Assembly: GCA_964619675.1 (NCBI GenBank)
Contig: CAZUEO010000001.1
Span: 1-64,000 of the forward strand
Length of the DNA: 64,000 nucleotides
Direction: 5' to 3'
DNA from: JAPLMW01 sp964619675
Lineage (GTDB): Bacteria; Planctomycetota; Phycisphaerae; Sedimentisphaerales; UBA12454
A model generated the notes under the pieces. That model did no database searches, was not told where the DNA came from, and saw only the letters and a program-made list of their open reading frames with translations. Each line of letters opens with the position of its first letter. Within the stretch, counting starts at the first letter, position 1. A program made the position numbers and the translations under genes. Below, piece after piece: positions 40,373 through 50,500 of the stretch.

Positions 40373-42343
40373 TTGGTCAGTTTAAAGCAGCAGGATAATT
40401 TCAATGAAGAAAGAATTTTTGGTTCTGCGGGGGCTCTTGCAAGTGCATATCCGGGATATGAGGATAGACCCGGGCAGAGACAAATGGCAGGAGCCGTGCA
40501 GAATGCCCTAAAAGGGCATTTTCATCTTGCCGTTGAGGCGCCGACAGGAATCGGCAAAAGCTTCGCATATCTGGTACCTGCGGTACAGGCAGCAAAACGG
40601 CAAAAGTGCAGAATTCTTATAAGCACCTATACAATTACCCTGCAGGAGCAGTTGATAAACAAGGACATCCCATTTCTGGCTCGTCTGCTTAATGACGGTT
40701 TTACCGCCTGCCTTGCAAAAGGACGCAACAATTTTATCTGCCTCAGAAGGCTTGATTTTGCTGTCAGGAGACAGCAGGGGCTTTTTGACAGTGATACTGC
40801 TCAGCTCGTGCGACTGGATAGCTGGGCAAAACAGAGCACGGATGGTTCGCTTAGCGACCTTTCGTTTGTGCCAACACCACAGGTTTGGCATGCTATAATG
40901 AGCGAACACGGAAGCTGTAAGGGAAGAAAATGTCCGTATTTCGGTAAGTGTTTTTACTGGCGAAACCGCAGGCGACTGGAAAATGCCGATATCATTGTGG
41001 CGAATCATGCTCTGCTGTTTAGCGACCTCGTATTAAGACAGCAGAACGTTTCAATACTTCCAGATTACAAATTTGTGATTGTCGATGAGGCGCACAACAT
41101 TGAAAATGTTGCCGAAGAACATTTCGGACTCAATGTAAGTGACGCGCGTATCTCCTTTATCCTCAACAGCTTATACAATAAAAAAACAAAGAGAGGATTT
41201 CTTGCCAATGCCAAAGATAGTGAAGCTGTGAATCTTGTAAGTTCCTGCCGCAAATCTGCAGATGGTTTTTTCAGGGATATTGGACGCTGGTTCGAATCAA
41301 ATGGTGGCAACGGCAGAACAAGAGCCGGTTTTGTGACCGACAGTGTTACCGAACCAATTAAAAAGCTGAGGCTTTCTCTTTCAAAAATCGCCGGTCAAAG
41401 TAAAGATGCTGATGAGCAGTTTGAGTTTTTACGCTTTGCAGACTTGCTGGCGGCGGTTGAAACTGATTTGAAAAGTTATCTTTTGCACGATGATGAGAAC
41501 AGCATTTACTGGGTTGAGTCGGCAAAAAACAAAAGAAAGACACTGACACTCAGAAAAGTCCCTGTCAACGTAGCGGAAAATATAAAAAACTGTCTTTTTG
41601 ATAAATTTGAATCAGTGATATTAACAAGTGCAACCCTCTGCGTTGCCTTGTCAGGCCGGGGCGAGGAATTTGGGTTCTTTGCCGAGCGTATCGGTCTCGT
41701 GAAGTTTGAGCGGTTAAGACTTGAGACGCCTTTTGACTATCAAAGGCAGGTAACGATGTATATTGAACCGGACCTGCCTGAGCCGAATGATAAAAATTTC
41801 GCACAGGCCGCAGCAGAGAAAATAAAAAAATATATAACACAGACAAACGGCAGGGCTTTTGTGCTGTTCACAAGTTATCAGATGCTTGATGAATTTGTCG
41901 AATTGCTTTCCGGCTGGCTGGGTGAAAAGGATATCGAGTTGCTTGTGCAGGGCGGCGGGACGGATAGAAGCGAACTATTAAGACGGTTTAGAACCAATGC
42001 AGGCAGTGTACTTTTCGGCACAGACAGTTTCTGGCAGGGGGTAGATGTGCCGGGAGAAGCCTTGAGCAATGTTATTATCGTCAGATTACCTTTTGCAGTT
42101 CCGACACATCCCCTCATTCAGGGCAGAATCGAATATATAAAGGCTGCCGGACGCGACCCTTTTTTGGATTATCAGCTTCCGATGGCGATTATAAAATTCA
42201 AGCAGGGCTTCGGAAGACTTATAAGAAGCAAAACAGACAGTGGAATTGTGGTTGTACTTGATAGCAGAATTATGCGTAAAAGCTACGGCAGAGAGTTTTT
42301 AGCGGCTATTGAAAAGTGCAGAATAGAAATAGCAGAACAGTAA
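40373..42343 (+). CDS. DinG-like FeS superfamily 2 DNA helicase
   Basis: An ATP-dependent 5'-3' helicase of the XPD/DinG group, 656 residues. Walker A is EAPTGIGKSFAYLVPAV (about residues 54-70), the FeS cysteines are in ICLRR and in GSCKGRKCPYFGKC (four in all), the DEAH box is VIVDEAHNIE, and the last motifs are FGTDSFWQGVDVPGEALSN and KQGFGRLIRSKTDSG. The start is TTG 40373 behind GAGG. Such helicases unwind D-loops, R-loops and damaged DNA. It is the last gene of the isoprenoid operon. Confidence 0.94.
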   Translation: MVSLKQQDNFNEERIFGSAGALASAYPGYEDRPGQRQMAGAVQNALKGHFHLAVEAPTGIGKSFAYLVPAVQAAKRQKCRILISTYTITLQEQLINKDIPFLARLLNDGFTACLAKGRNNFICLRRLDFAVRRQQGLFDSDTAQLVRLDSWAKQSTDGSLSDLSFVPTPQVWHAIMSEHGSCKGRKCPYFGKCFYWRNRRRLENADIIVANHALLFSDLVLRQQNVSILPDYKFVIVDEAHNIENVAEEHFGLNVSDARISFILNSLYNKKTKRGFLANAKDSEAVNLVSSCRKSADGFFRDIGRWFESNGGNGRTRAGFVTDSVTEPIKKLRLSLSKIAGQSKDADEQFEFLRFADLLAAVETDLKSYLLHDDENSIYWVESAKNKRKTLTLRKVPVNVAENIKNCLFDKFESVILTSATLCVALSGRGEEFGFFAERIGLVKFERLRLETPFDYQRQVTMYIEPDLPEPNDKNFAQAAAEKIKKYITQTNGRAFVLFTSYQMLDEFVELLSGWLGEKDIELLVQGGGTDRSELLRRFRTNAGSVLFGTDSFWQGVDVPGEALSNVIIVRLPFAVPTHPLIQGRIEYIKAAGRDPFLDYQLPMAIIKFKQGFGRLIRSKTDSGIVVVLDSRIMRKSYGREFLAAIEKCRIEIAEQ

Positions 42344-42351
42344 AAATTGCG

Positions 42352-42370
42352 AAAAACCTTTAAGTTTTTT
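42352..42370 (+). terminator. Weak terminator-like hairpin after the helicase gene
   Basis: AAAAAC (42352-42357) pairs with GTTTTT (42364-42369) around CTTTAA, followed by more T. The stem is almost all A-T, so it is weak. It lies between two convergent genes and overlaps the stop of the minus-strand one. Confidence 0.3.
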
Positions 42371-43106
42371 TCACCTTTTTTAATAGATGTTCGAGCCGGA
42401 TTCTAAGCTGCCCCAGTTCTTTTGATTTAAAGGAGCTTTTTGTTCTTTCAATGGCTCTTACGGTCTCTAAAAGAGCTTCGGTCAGTTCCGTCAATCGAGG
42501 ACAGTTTAAAAGATTGCAGACGGCCGAGTCAGGCGGTTCGTCTGTAAGTATATATATAAGGTTTTTGACATTTCCCATAGCAGCACTTATGTTTCCAAGC
42601 GTAAGGTCCAGAAAACTTCTTGCAGAAGCTGAAAATGTTCCGTGATTTTTATCTTTCAGCACTTTTTCTATATCCTGCATTTGTTTCTGCCACGCTGCAA
42701 GCCTTTGTTTTGTCTCGGAGACGGTCTGGAAAAGGTTCTTTCGCCGGATTGCTTCAGCGACGTTTTTCTTAAGTTCTTCAAAGTCAATGGGCTTAACCAT
42801 ATAGGCGGCTACAGAAAGTCCGACAGCTTCGATTGCGGACTTCTGGGATGGAAATGCGGTAACAAGGATAGCCGGTATTCCTTTTGCCAGTTTCGGCATT
42901 TTTTTAATCAGTTCAAGGTCGGGATTTCCCGGCATCTTGATATCAGCAATGAGCAAATCGTAGGAGTGTTGTCTGAGTTTTTCGACGGCAGTATTGGCAT
43001 CGCCGACGCAGTCACATTCATAGCCTTGTTTGCGGAGCAGTTCGCCTGTTGACTCGCGGAAAGTCTGTTCGTCATCGGCCAGCAGGATTTTTCCGGTGGT
43101 AGTCAT
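42360..43106 (-). CDS. Response regulator with uncharacterised helical C-terminus (second paralogue)
   Basis: Residues 1-125 are a CheY-like receiver: acidic pocket D11-D12, phospho-acceptor Asp55 in LLIADIKMPG, Thr83 in LVTAFPSQ, and Lys105 in YMVKPIDF. No DNA-binding or enzymatic output domain follows. Instead there is a coiled-coil-like linker (KQRLAAWQKQMQDIEKVL) and a C-terminal segment with LLNCPRLTELTEALLETVRA and FKSKELGQLRIRLEHLLKK. The same layout and motifs recur in the neighbouring regulator at 43439-44200. A strong AAGGAG precedes the ATG. It is the last gene of the sensor-regulator group. Confidence 0.93.
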   Translation of the reverse strand: MTTTGKILLADDEQTFRESTGELLRKQGYECDCVGDANTAVEKLRQHSYDLLIADIKMPGNPDLELIKKMPKLAKGIPAILVTAFPSQKSAIEAVGLSVAAYMVKPIDFEELKKNVAEAIRRKNLFQTVSETKQRLAAWQKQMQDIEKVLKDKNHGTFSASARSFLDLTLGNISAAMGNVKNLIYILTDEPPDSAVCNLLNCPRLTELTEALLETVRAIERTKSSFKSKELGQLRIRLEHLLKKVKKT

Positions 43107-43438
43107 GACAATCTCCTTTTTTTCTAATCCCGTTAAAGATTCGCTGTGATTAACCCGGTTTTTGCCACAGCGCAGGCAGAGGTTGCCGAAGTCAGCGATT
43201 CAGCTTACTGTAAGCTTTTGAGCAAAGCTGTGCCCTAAATCATATGGGGTGATTGGCTTGTTCAAGCCGTCGCGCAGTATATATTTTTCAATTCTGCGGT
43301 CCACACTTCTTGATGTCGAGTCTTCTGCATGTTTCTATCATATACCCTCAATGATAATATACGTTATCGGCAGCGAATATTGCACCCAGGTTATTGCCCA
43401 GTTATTACAGATATTATCGGCAATTCCAGTAAAAAATA
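43107..43438. other. 332-base gap between the two regulator genes
   Basis: No gene is seen. It holds a stem CGCTGTG/CACAGCG (43142-43148 with 43166-43172) that encloses an AACC/GGTT palindrome, and a second palindrome AGCTTA-CTG-TAAGCT (43202-43216). Both would lie in the leader of the 42360-43106 gene if it is transcribed separately. The rest is AT-rich. No known riboswitch was recognised. Confidence 0.4.
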
Positions 43439-44200
43439 TTAACTTTTTTGGATGCTTTTCAGGAGTTTTTCCAGTTTTGTTCGAACTTTTGCGAGTTGTT
43501 TTGATTTATACAAATTTCTGCTTTTTTTCAGAGATTCTATGGACAGTTTGACGCCTTCGGTAAGTTCCAAAAGTGCAGGGCATTGTATAAGCCGGCATAT
43601 TTCCATGCGAGGCTTTAAGCTGTCGAGCAGAATGATTGCCTGATGGATGCTGTTGAAAGTGCCGTCTATTTTAATGGTTGTGACATCGAGAAAGCTTTTT
43701 AACGCTGTCTCAAATGCATCACATTTACCGTTCTGCAGGGAAAGTTCTATAGTTTCCAGTTCGCCCATCCACTGTTGAAGACTTTTTCTGTTTGCAGCGA
43801 TGGTCTTACGAAGTCGGCTTATTTTTATGGCGTCCCTCGTTTTTTGCAGAAGTTGCGGAAAGTCAACAGGTTTTACGAGATATGCTATTACAGGTAAATG
43901 AATCGCATCTACGGCTGTCTGCTGTGAAGGATATGCAGTTATAAGAATGATACTCACCACAGTAGTGGTCCGGGATAGTTGTTTGACGAGTTCCAGGCCG
44001 GAATTGCCCTGCATTTTTATGTCGGCAATAAGTAAATCATAAGTCTTTTCAGACAATCTTTTCAGTGCCTCTGTCGCAGTTTCGGCACAGTCACATTCAA
44101 AGCCCGCGTTGCGTAATAATTGCGCCGTTGCCATCAGGAATGTCTGCTCGTCGTCTGCTATTAAAATTCTGCCGAACAAATTGTCATTCTGTTGGTTCAT
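43439..44200 (-). CDS. Response regulator with uncharacterised helical C-terminus (first paralogue)
   Basis: A 253-residue paralogue of the regulator at 42360-43106. Receiver residues: D16-D17, Asp60 in LLIADIKMQG, Thr in LITAYPSQQ, Lys in YLVKPVDF. The second half has the same motifs: ALKSFLDVTTIKI, LIQCPALLELTEGVKLSIES and YKSKQLAKVRTKLEKLLKS. Its first 17 bases overlap the end of the kinase gene, so the two are coupled and this regulator is the likely cognate partner. How it acts without a known output domain is unknown; protein-protein contact is the simplest idea. Confidence 0.93.
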   Translation of the reverse strand: MNQQNDNLFGRILIADDEQTFLMATAQLLRNAGFECDCAETATEALKRLSEKTYDLLIADIKMQGNSGLELVKQLSRTTTVVSIILITAYPSQQTAVDAIHLPVIAYLVKPVDFPQLLQKTRDAIKISRLRKTIAANRKSLQQWMGELETIELSLQNGKCDAFETALKSFLDVTTIKIDGTFNSIHQAIILLDSLKPRMEICRLIQCPALLELTEGVKLSIESLKKSRNLYKSKQLAKVRTKLEKLLKSIQKS

Positions 44201-46913
44201 TTCTCATCGGAATGGAAATATTAAAAATGGTTCCTTTGTTTTTTTCACTCGTAAAATCGATGGTTCCGTCCATCGCGGTGATAATATCTTTTGTTATGGC
44301 GAGTCCCAGTCCCAGTCCGCTTTTAGGGCCGCCGAGGCCTGTTGTAAAAAACGGCTCAAAAACTCTGTCTTTTATCTCGTCGTCTATACCAGGTCCTTCG
44401 TCGCTGACCGAGATGTTTAGCCTGCCGTCCTCCGCAGAAGCGCGTATCTTTACCATCGTATCGGGGCCGGAAGCCTGTATTGCGTTTTGAACAATATTAT
44501 AAATTACCTGTCGGAGCAAGGCTTCAGAAAGAGTAATAATGGTTTTTTCATTACAGTCTATTTCGATATTTATGTGTTTTTCCTGACTGGCAATTTTCAG
44601 GAGTTCGACAATATCCCGAATACTCTCATAGACCCTGAATTTATCTGCCAAACGCGTTTCCGGTCTGTAAAGGTTGAACATCTGTTTTACAATCTGTGAG
44701 ACCCTGTTGATTTCTCTTTCGATTCTTCCTATGTATTCAAAGTACCGGTGGTTCGGCGGGACAGCGTCCTTTATAAGAAGAAGAGAATTTTTTATGCCGG
44801 CAAGGGGGTTGTTGATTTCGTGAGCAATCTGTGCCGCAAGTTTACCTGCCCCGGCCAGTTTTTCTGTTTCCTGCAGTATTTTCTGGATACGGTTTCTTTC
44901 CTCGATCGTTTTTAATAGTTGGGTATTTGTTTTCCGCAGTTCCACCGTTCGCTGTTCGACTCTTTGTTCCAGTTCGAGATGCGCTTTTCTTAGTTCTTCT
45001 TCGGCCTGCTTGCGCTCAGTGATATCGCGAAAACTGCCCATAATGCGTTTTTTGCCGCCTAAGGTAATTATCGACGTATTAACATCTGCGTAAAAAACGC
45101 TGCCGTCTTTCCTTTTTACCGGCAGGCTCTCAGCAAGCTTGATTTCTCCTCGCGCCTGACGCTCGAACATCTCCATAACTCGCGGCAGGTCCTTGGCGGG
45201 ATGGATGTCGTCAACACCAAGGTGTTTTATTTCTTCTTCGGTGTATCCTAACATCTCACATATCATTTTGTTGTATATTTGGAATCTTCTGGTTTCTACG
45301 TCTGCCACAAGTATTCCGTCCCTGGCATCATCAAACATGGTCTTTAATCTTGTCTCGGAGTCCTTTAGTTCTTGTTCAGCCTTTGATCTTTCTGTAATAT
45401 CCTGGCCGGTCGAAAGAATGCCGATTACTCCGCCCTGGCTGTCTTTGAGAGTTCTGCCATACCATTCAATCTGTATGAATCTGCCGTCTTTCGTAACAAT
45501 CGGGTTTATATTACCTTCTATGTATATGTCGTCCAGAGTTTTGTAGGATACCTGCTTGATTTTCTGTCTGTTTTCCTGAGGCAGAAAAGTGTCAAACCAG
45601 TTTTTGCCCTTTACTTCTTCAAGGCGCCAGCCGGACAATTTTTCAAAATACGGGTTGAATGTTACAATATTTGCGTCCTTATCCAGGACGAGAACAATGG
45701 TCTGGGCTGTTTCGATTACTCTTTGTGCAAAGTCTCTCTGTTCCTTTAGTTCTTTTTTGATTTCAAGACGCTTCATTGCGTTTGCCAGGTCGTTTGTGGC
45801 GGTGCGGAGAAATTCGATTTCAGATGTCGTCCATTGGCGCTGCTCGGTGCAGTTGTCAAAGCTGATAAATCCTTCCAGTTTGCCGTCGATAATTATCGGC
45901 AGAGCAAGCAGAGCTTTTATATTCAGGGAGTTCCAAAAGGCCTGTTCATCAGCGAGGCTGTTGGAAGTCAGTAAGCATACAGGCTTGTTACAGGAGAAGT
46001 TTTTTTCCCAATTCGGCCAGATTTTTTGCGTAAAGAAATCATGAGTTTTTTCTGTGATGGCTTTTATGTCTTTATTTGCATTCCACTGTGCCTGGATTGG
46101 GAGGGTTAATCTGCCGTTTTGATCGGTTCTTTTGAGAATGACGAGCACTCTGTCGGTGCCTGAAGCGGATCCTAATGCAGTGACAAATTCCTCATATGGT
46201 ATTTCCGATATCGGGTGCAAGAGTATGTTGGTAGCGGCACCAAGGGCTTCTAAATATCGTTTGTGTTTCTGCAGTTCCAGCTCGTGTTCTTTTCTTTCGG
46301 TTATATTTCTCGATACTCCGCACATCCCTGTCGGCTTGCCGTCCTTATCTTTCATTAGCCAGGTATGGCACTCCACTGTGACCATGCTGCCGTCGGAAGC
46401 TTTGTTGACAATTTCCCCCGACCAACTGCCTTTTTGAAGGGTAGTCTGGATTATTTCCTGCTGAGTTGCGCCTAAAGAAGGTTCTTGACCGAAGATTTCA
46501 ACTGATTTTCCGACAAGTTCATCCTTGTTTCTTTTTGCCCAGTTGCCTTCTGTCTGATTGACATAGGTGATTTTTCCTTCAAGGTTGGTAGCCGTAATGC
46601 CGTCGCCTATTTCGTCGAGAAGCATAGACTGGAAGCGGAGTTCTTCTTCGGACTGAGCCAGTTTTTTGTGTGCCTTTTGTAGTTCAAACCATCTTCTGAA
46701 TGCAAAGACGGCCATTGCTGCTGAGAGAAATGCCGCCAAAAGCAGCAGCTCATGGAGTTTTTTATGCTGTTGAGCCGGCAAGTTGTAAAGCCAGCCAAAA
46801 ATCCCCAAAAGATTTACTGCTGAAAACAAGACCACCGCAGTAGAAATTGCTATTACAAATTCCGCCGTTGCTTTGCTTATCGGTAGCGGTTTTTTGGCTT
46901 TTTTTGTCTCCAT
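44184..46913 (-). CDS. Membrane-anchored PAS-GAF-PAS-PAS sensor histidine kinase
   Basis: A 909-residue sensor. Two membrane segments are seen at about 17-38 and 53-71 (FVIAISTAVVLFSAVNLLGI; LLLLAAFLSAAMAVF), with a very short external loop, so sensing is probably cytosolic. Then come PAS (about 90-210), GAF (about 225-385), PAS (about 400-515) and PAS (about 525-645), each PAS ending in a DITER-type segment, and a coiled coil. The HisKA box is KLAAQIAHEINNPLAGI with His698; the ATPase domain has NIVQNAIQASG, DEGPGIDDE and GLGLGLAI. The kinase core is of NtrB type. It starts a three-gene unit with the two receiver proteins. No strong ribosome-binding site is seen. Confidence 0.95.
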   Translation of the reverse strand: METKKAKKPLPISKATAEFVIAISTAVVLFSAVNLLGIFGWLYNLPAQQHKKLHELLLLAAFLSAAMAVFAFRRWFELQKAHKKLAQSEEELRFQSMLLDEIGDGITATNLEGKITYVNQTEGNWAKRNKDELVGKSVEIFGQEPSLGATQQEIIQTTLQKGSWSGEIVNKASDGSMVTVECHTWLMKDKDGKPTGMCGVSRNITERKEHELELQKHKRYLEALGAATNILLHPISEIPYEEFVTALGSASGTDRVLVILKRTDQNGRLTLPIQAQWNANKDIKAITEKTHDFFTQKIWPNWEKNFSCNKPVCLLTSNSLADEQAFWNSLNIKALLALPIIIDGKLEGFISFDNCTEQRQWTTSEIEFLRTATNDLANAMKRLEIKKELKEQRDFAQRVIETAQTIVLVLDKDANIVTFNPYFEKLSGWRLEEVKGKNWFDTFLPQENRQKIKQVSYKTLDDIYIEGNINPIVTKDGRFIQIEWYGRTLKDSQGGVIGILSTGQDITERSKAEQELKDSETRLKTMFDDARDGILVADVETRRFQIYNKMICEMLGYTEEEIKHLGVDDIHPAKDLPRVMEMFERQARGEIKLAESLPVKRKDGSVFYADVNTSIITLGGKKRIMGSFRDITERKQAEEELRKAHLELEQRVEQRTVELRKTNTQLLKTIEERNRIQKILQETEKLAGAGKLAAQIAHEINNPLAGIKNSLLLIKDAVPPNHRYFEYIGRIEREINRVSQIVKQMFNLYRPETRLADKFRVYESIRDIVELLKIASQEKHINIEIDCNEKTIITLSEALLRQVIYNIVQNAIQASGPDTMVKIRASAEDGRLNISVSDEGPGIDDEIKDRVFEPFFTTGLGGPKSGLGLGLAITKDIITAMDGTIDFTSEKNKGTIFNISIPMRNEPTE

Positions 46914-46987
46914 ACCTTATAAATATACGATTAAAGATATATGTATCCTGAGTTATCTCCAAAGAATGTTAATCTGGGCTGGTTTTT

Positions 46988-47015
46988 TGCCTCTTAGTTC
47001 CTAAACTATGAGGCA
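46988..47015. repeat. Inverted repeat between the kinase and the dockerin gene
   Basis: TGCCTC-T-TAG (46988-46997) faces CTA-T-GAGGCA (47006-47015), with one T-T mismatch and an eight-base loop. It lies in the 269-base divergent region between the kinase (minus) and the dockerin gene (plus), 75 bases upstream of the kinase start. An operator is possible; no known motif was recognised. Confidence 0.35.
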
Positions 47016-47182
47016 GTTAAGTTAGCTTTTATTTAATCTGTTGTCAATCGTCAATAGGAGATTTTTTCATCCTCCGCCGGACAGGCAAAAAAGCCTTTGC
47101 AGACCAGTGGATTTTATTATAGATAATATAATGTATCAATCGATGCTGATTTGTGTATGTTTAAAAGGAAAGGAGAATAAAC

Positions 47183-47386
47183 ATGCAATTCGGTAATGGT
47201 TTAAAGAAGAATCTGGTATTGTTTACAGCAGTTGTCGTTCTATCGGTCTGTATTAGCCGGTCCGCCTTTGCTGGCGACTTAAACGAAGATTGCAGAGTTG
47301 ACTTTGGGGATTTTGCGGCAGTAGCAGAAAACTGGTTGATTGATTGCCGGCTGACCCAGCAAAATCCGGCCTGCATACCTGAATAA
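47183..47386 (+). CDS. Secreted dockerin-only mini-protein
   Basis: A 67-residue protein made of a signal peptide (NLVLFTAVVVLSVCISRSAF, cleavage probably after AFA) and a single dockerin-like Ca loop plus helix: GDLNEDCRVDFGDFAAVAEN, then WL. After this come a few residues with two of the three mature cysteines (the first is in the loop), one near the C-terminus. The start has an excellent AAAGGAG (47168-47174). A perfect TATAAT lies at 47127-47132 without a good -35. The Ca loop closely matches those of the large proteins at 2582-6055 and 47501-64000. It faces the latter convergently. Confidence 0.85.
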   Translation: MQFGNGLKKNLVLFTAVVVLSVCISRSAFAGDLNEDCRVDFGDFAAVAENWLIDCRLTQQNPACIPE

Positions 47387-47500
47387 ATAATTCCGGCAGA
47401 TGGTTTATGGTGAAACCGTCAGCATCGTACTAAGCTGCATCGGGTTGTCTGGACAATCCACGATTCAGCAGTTTTTATATAACCGGTAACTGAGTTAAAA

Positions 47501-50500
47501 TCATGGTTGATTATCAAAATACGTGTGCCAATCTATCGAAGGAGCGGTGGTGTTACCGTATTTGTCTTTTGTATAAACTCTGTAGCCGGAATGATTTGTA
47601 TTTGGGTACGGCCCTGCTCGGTAGTATGGGGTATCAATCCAGCCGCTGTCGGTACCGCTGCTGGTGTAGCAATCGAAGTAATACCAGACAACTCCGCTAT
47701 CATCTGTAGCGGTAGTAGCTGTCATAATATGGTACCACCAATCTAATGGATAGTTAGGGTCTAAACCCTGTACGGCTTGAGGCACAGAGGCCCATGTGCT
47801 CGGGTTTGGTTGCGGCGGCGTCGTATCATTTGGCTCGTTTGGCTCCTCGCCTGGGGGCGGTGTGGTAGCTGAGGCAGGAATTGAGTAAGCCGTTTCGTTT
47901 TGTGCCGGTGATTTATCGCGAGCCTTTACCCGATAAGTGTAGGTTGTATTAGGTTCGAGGCCGAGGTCCTCGTAAGTTTCGCTGGCTTGCCAGTCACAAT
48001 CATGGCAGTCTGGTGGGCTGACACAGTCGAAATAGTATTCAGGTGGTCCACAGGCATCGGTGGCGGTCGCTGCCGTCATACTGATTGAGTTCGACGATGT
48101 TGGGTGAGGCGCTATTGCCCATAGCATTGGATCCGGCTGGGGCGGAGCGTCATCCTGGCCTACTACCGCATAGCTGATAATGCTCCAGTCGGTCTCATTG
48201 CCTTGTTCATCCTTTGCCTTGACGCGGTAACCGTATTGTACTCCAATGGTAAGACCGGTGTCGGTGTAGGTTGAATTCGGACCCCAGGGTTGGTCATGAC
48301 CGCTTCCATATACGCAGTCAAAGTAATATTGTATGGATGAACCTGAATTATCTCTGGCGGTGGTCGCTGTCATTGTAATTTTAGTTATATCTGCCGAGTG
48401 AGGCCTTATAGCCCATGTCATCGGGTCCGGTTTTGGCGGAACGGTTTCCGTATCACCGTAGTTTGCGGCAAAGGCTGCAAAGTCTTCAAAGTCAACCTCA
48501 CCATCTTCGGTTATGTCTCGTTCGTGACAGAAGTACGGGAAGATGCAGCCTGATCTCATCCAGTACTCGAAAAAGAGACCGGCATCGATATCATCAACAA
48601 TACCGTCAAAGTTAAAATCGCCGAGTATATCAGCGGTCAGCGTATAATGGTACCCCATATCAACAATACCTGAATCAATTGCCATGCCTTTAACTGTTAC
48701 ATGGTCTGTTCTTGTAGTGTGTCGGTACATATCATTGTCGATTGCCGGGCTGGAACCGCTGTTGACACAGTTGCTGTCTACTGTCTGGAGAGGCTCGCCG
48801 GTTATAATCTGGCTGAGATAATAGTCTCCCCAGTAGCCGGTAACAAACAGCGGGCTTGTTAATGTTGTGCCGGTAAGGTTGTTTGCATCGTCCCAGTTGA
48901 GTATGCAGCCATTCTCGGTGTCAACAAATACGTTTGCTGCTCCGTCCTCTACATCGCTGTACCAGACGCTTACTTCGGCTCTTAATTTATCTGCGGCATA
49001 GGATGGACTTCCTACTGAGATTTGCGGGCCGTATTCCGCGTTGTTGCTCCAGATTATACTGTTAATGACTTTTGTGTCGGCTTCGTAAGCACAGCTCAGG
49101 CCGCCGCCCATGCCGGTGGCAAAACCGCCGCCTGTTATAATGTTGTGTGCTATAGTACAGTTTGAAAGAGTGAGCTGCGCATCCCAGTTGGATGATATCC
49201 CGCCGCCGTCCCTGCCGGCGTTGTTGTGTATGATAAGACAGTTGTGCATGCTTGGCGCAAGCTCGCCAGAGAAGTAAACTCCGCCGCCGCTTGTGGAAGC
49301 TTCATTATTGATGATTTCGCAGTCGTAGAATTTTGCATCGCTTGATGCGCAGTAAATCGCACCGCCCTGACCTGCCGGGTCAATAGCTAAATTGCCGTTA
49401 AAATCGCATTCAAAGACAATGGAGTTGCTATCGGCAAGCAGCATAGCACCGCCGAGCATTGAAGTACAGTTTTCAAAATAGCATCTGCTTATGTGGGCGA
49501 TTGAATCTTCCCAGTACATTCCGCCGCCGGCGCAGGCCCGGTTATTAATGAAGGCGCAATTTTTGAAGACTGGTATCGCAGTGCCTTCTGCACAGACTGC
49601 GCCGCCGTAGCTTACCACCGAGTCGTACAGGACGGTTTCTTCTATTGTTACTCCTACTGTATCTGGATTGGGTACATTGGGGTCAGAACCTGCTATCTGG
49701 CCTCTGGTATGAGCTTCGTTGTCAACAAAGTCACAGTCTGTGAAATTGGCCTCGCTTCCGGCTGCCATATATACGGCGCCGCCGAACGAGTCGATGGCAT
49801 AATGTTGCATCGGGTAGCCGGCAATGTTGTCTGTACCGCTTATGCCGCAGACACCGCCGTAAGCACGGTTGCCCTGGAATAGACATTTCTCAAATTCCGG
49901 TTTGCTGCCGCCCATACAGTAAATAGCGCCACCGTAGCCGCTGTAGTACCAGTATCCCTGGTATGGTCCGAAGTCCCATGTATGATATGCGTTATCATTG
50001 GGGTCGCCCCAGTTTCCGCCGTGTCCGCGTCGGCCGGCACCATCCATACCATTACTGCCTTGAGCGTAGCAGTCTATGAAAGCGCAGTTTTTAAACAGCG
50101 GATTGCTTTCAGAATCAATGGCTACGGCGCCACCCCGTGCCCAGCCTGCCCAGCCGCCGTCTCCCTCGTTGCCTGTACCGTCGCAGCCATTGCTGGCAAG
50201 TGCCGAACAGTCGATGAATTGGCAGTTGCGAATTGTGGGCGAAGCATTGTATAGATTCATCGCGCCGCCGAAAATACTTCCGCCGTTACGACCGTCACCT
50301 GTTGGTCCGTGAGCCTCTTCTGGGCTACAGTCAATATAGCCCCCATAATAATGAGCATCCTGGATGGATATTCCGTCCAGAATCATAGTTCTGTCGACAT
50401 TCGCGAGCCGGAAACCGTTGCCCTGCAGGATAGTCTCCGCTACTACGCAGGGGTCATCCGGATTTGTGCCGGTAATCGTGATGTTCTTGCCGTTGATGAT

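Noticed and set aside
43107..43438. Cyclic-di-GMP or other known riboswitch before the second regulator
   Set aside because: Hairpins are present, but none of the conserved loop sequences of riboswitch families I know could be matched.
47400..47500. Intrinsic terminator for the giant gene
   Set aside because: A short GC-containing stem can be drawn, but it has a two-base loop and no T tract on the relevant strand.
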